Assembly (NCBI RefSeq): GCF_013423785.1
Contig: NZ_CP058952.1
Location: 2,011,665-2,075,664 of the forward strand
From: Chitinibacter fontanus
GTDB taxonomy: Bacteria > Pseudomonadota > Gammaproteobacteria > Burkholderiales > Chitinibacteraceae
Reading direction: 5' to 3'
Length of the DNA stretch: 64,000 nucleotides
In this document: positions 62,236 through 64,000 of the stretch, in pieces
Position numbering within the stretch: the stretch's first letter is position 1
How the letters are laid out: each line of letters starts with the position of its first letter
Notes under the pieces: model-generated
Databases searched by the model: none
What the model was told of the DNA's origin: nothing
What the model saw: the letters and a program-made list of their open reading frames with translations, nothing else
Position numbers and translations under genes: made by a program

Positions 62236-62976
62236 TTATTCGCAGAGTTCGTCAGCCAGCTCTTGGGCTTTGGCAAAGTCGATAGTGCCTTCGTAGATCG
62301 CGCGTCCCGTAATTACACCTTCGATGCCTTCATCAGCGACTTCGCACAATTTACGTACGTCATCCAGATTAGTTAGGCCACCAGATGCAATCACCGGAAT
62401 AGTCAGCGCTTGCGCCAGTTTAACAGTCGCTTCGATATTCACGCCAGAGAGCATGCCATCACGGCCGATATCGGTGTAAATCACGCTTTCTACGCCATAG
62501 CCTTCAAAACGTTTGGCCAAGTCGATTACTTCGTGGTCGGTAATTTTCGCCCACCCATCGGTGGCTACCATGCCGTCTTTGGCATCCAGACCGACAATGA
62601 TCTGGCCTGGGAACGCATCGCATGCTTCGTGCAAAAAGCCCGGCTGCTTGATTGCTGCAGTACCGATAATCACGTAATCAATGCCGGCATCGAGGTACAT
62701 CTCGATGGTTTCGAGTGAACGAATACCGCCGCCTAATTGCACAGGGACTTCACCATTGATGGCTTTTAAAATCTGCTTAACGGCACTCAGGTTTTTGGGT
62801 TTGCCCGCAAATGCACCATTGAGGTCAACCAGATGCATACGGCGTGCGCCTTGGCCTAGCCAGTGCGAAACAAAGCTAGCTGGGTCATCAGAAAATACGG
62901 TTGCGTCGGTCATTTCGCCTTGGCGCAAACGAACACATTGGCCATCTTTAAGATCAATTGCAGGAATAATCAGCAT
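62236..62976 (-). CDS. hisA: ProFAR isomerase
   Basis: Fourth step of histidine synthesis: an Amadori rearrangement. 246-residue (beta-alpha)8 barrel with catalytic D8 in [12 protein letters not shown], the opposing Asp in [10 protein letters not shown], and [26 protein letters not shown]. It lies between hisH and the hypothetical gene. Confidence 0.97.
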   Translation of the reverse strand: MLIIPAIDLKDGQCVRLRQGEMTDATVFSDDPASFVSHWLGQGARRMHLVDLNGAFAGKPKNLSAVKQILKAINGEVPVQLGGGIRSLETIEMYLDAGIDYVIIGTAAIKQPGFLHEACDAFPGQIIVGLDAKDGMVATDGWAKITDHEVIDLAKRFEGYGVESVIYTDIGRDGMLSGVNIEATVKLAQALTIPVIASGGLTNLDDVRKLCEVADEGIEGVITGRAIYEGTIDFAKAQELADELCE

Positions 62977-63058
62977 GATTTAAAAGCATATAGTGAGGGG
63001 GTTAAATTAAAACTAGCAGTTTGTTATTAAACGGTATTTCACCATCTTGTCACAAATG

Positions 63059-63709
63059 CTATAGCTTCCAGTGTACGAAATTTTTCAATAATTGCAGACC
63101 CGGCGTGTGGCTTTTTTCGGGGTGGCATTGAATTGCAAAAATATTGTCGCGCGCGACCGCCACCGCAAAGCGAGTTGGATAGGCTGATTCGATGATGGTA
63201 TCTGCATCACTGGCTGGCGCGAAGTGGTAACTATGCACAAAGTAAAACCGCTCCGCTTCGCTGATGCCCGCCCACAATGGGTGTTCACGCTTGATGAACA
63301 TCTCGTTCCAGCCCATGTGCGGCACTTTGAGCTTTTGACCCACGCTGTCGTGCATATTTTCAGGCTTGAATTTCACTACTTTGCCTTTGAATACGCCCAG
63401 GCAATCCATGTCGCCTTCTTCGCTGTGTTCAAACAGTAACTGCGCACCAACGCAAATACCCAAAAAAGGTTTGCTGGCTGCTGCATCGAGTACGGCTTGT
63501 TTAAGACCGCTTTCGTTTAGCTCGCGCATGCAATCGGGCATCGCGCCTTGGCCGGGGAATACCACCTTGTCGGCACTAGCGACGACAGCTGGGTCGGCGG
63601 TCAGAATAATGGTGGCATCGTCACCGGCGACCAGCTCAAAAGCTTTGGTCACCGAATGCAGGTTGCCCATGCCGTAATCGACAATAGCGATGGTTTGTTT
63701 TTGGCTCAT
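63059..63709 (-). CDS. hisH: Imidazole glycerol phosphate synthase subunit HisH
   Basis: The glutaminase half of IGP synthase. 216 residues with the catalytic C86 in LGICVGAQLLF and the C-terminal His/Glu in QCHPEKS. It follows hisB by 1 bp. Confidence 0.97.
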   Translation of the reverse strand: MSQKQTIAIVDYGMGNLHSVTKAFELVAGDDATIILTADPAVVASADKVVFPGQGAMPDCMRELNESGLKQAVLDAAASKPFLGICVGAQLLFEHSEEGDMDCLGVFKGKVVKFKPENMHDSVGQKLKVPHMGWNEMFIKREHPLWAGISEAERFYFVHSYHFAPASDADTIIESAYPTRFAVAVARDNIFAIQCHPEKSHTPGLQLLKNFVHWKL

Positions 63710-63710
63710 C

Positions 63711-64000
63711 TCAACCTACCAGCGTGCCTTTGGTTGACGGTGTAATGCCAGCCATCCGTGGATCGAGTTCAACCGCCATGCGCAGTGCGCGCCCCAATGC
63801 TTTGAAAATGGTTTCGGCTTGGTGGTGGGCGTTTTTGCCTTTCAGGTTGTCGATATGTAGGCTGATCGCGGCGTGATTAACAAAACCACGGAAAAATTCA
63901 CCAAACAAATCGACATCAAAGCCACCGATCATCGCGCGGGTATATTCGCAATCGTATTCCAGACAGGGGCGACCAGAGAGGTCAACTACCACGCGGCTTA
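63711..64000 (-). CDS. hisB: Imidazoleglycerol-phosphate dehydratase, C-terminal part (cut by window end)
   Basis: The last 96 or so residues of HisB. The open frame continues to the window edge. [49 protein letters not shown] carries the second metal-binding HHxxE. The true start lies beyond 64000. It is first visible gene of the his operon in this direction. Confidence 0.95.
   Translation of the reverse strand, partial: SRVVVDLSGRPCLEYDCEYTRAMIGGFDVDLFGEFFRGFVNHAAISLHIDNLKGKNAHHQAETIFKALGRALRMAVELDPRMAGITPSTKGTLVG

Overview
The window is chromosomal DNA from a betaproteobacterium, most likely order Neisseriales (Chitinibacter/Deefgea/Chromobacterium-like). This is inferred from gene content and order: a system II cytochrome c maturation pair, a pilGHIJ-chpA pilus chemosensory cluster, dadA, and a his operon running into hisE-hinT-tatABC and an O-oligosaccharyltransferase-like gene. 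No rRNA, tRNA, CRISPR array, prophage or intact insertion sequence was seen.

Layout. 1-2.4 kb: pth, a CobW-type GTPase, and a small conserved hypothetical that has a paralogue at 31.9 kb. 2.6-7.3 kb: ccsB-resB, a dihaem cytochrome c4-like protein, and engB. 7.3-19.5 kb: a strong candidate structured small RNA, then pilG-pilH-pilI-pilJ-chpA. ChpA carries a perfect tract of 61 hexanucleotide units. The cluster is followed by a TPR-GGDEF cyclase and a TPR-only partner. 19.5-23.4 kb: msrB, then cobT-cobC-cobS, where cobC appears frameshifted in a C6 tract, and a membrane GGDEF protein. 23.6-27.5 kb: waaC-waaA, then a MarR regulator divergent from a PLP aminotransferase across a perfect 9+9 bp operator-like palindrome. 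27.6-31.6 kb: a minor-pilin operon ending in a very large PilX-like protein with a repetitive beta-rich body.

31.9-38.2 kb: a run of mostly minus-strand genes, including an overlapping block (VOC, EVE, TauE, secreted hypothetical, PliI-like, EamA). 38.5-46.5 kb: hemB, a BCCT transporter, dadA, and a secreted molybdopterin-fold protein paired with a hybrid histidine kinase. 46.5-51 kb: a parvulin, a two-gene unit coding an oxygen-binding di-iron (ODP-type) protein and a soluble chemoreceptor-tip protein, a quinone-reductase-like flavoprotein, and an MscS channel. 51.5-54.8 kb: a MobA-MoaC fusion, SirB2, an RsuA-type pseudouridine synthase and tlyA. 54.8-55.3 kb: two tandem sibling small-RNA genes exactly 212 bp apart. 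55.3-64 kb: an RluA-type synthase, an O-antigen ligase/PglL-like protein, tatCBA, hinT and hisE-I-F-A-H-B, with hisB cut by the window end.

The best candidates for something undescribed are the tandem sibling sRNAs (covarying stem, duplicated terminator and upstream box), the ODP plus receptor-tip pair, the three-hairpin RNA upstream of pilG, the giant minor pilin, the ChpA repeat, and a recurrent intergenic palindrome ATACC(Y)N4(R)GGTAT. All calls come from reading the sequence and from knowledge of protein families. No database search was run.
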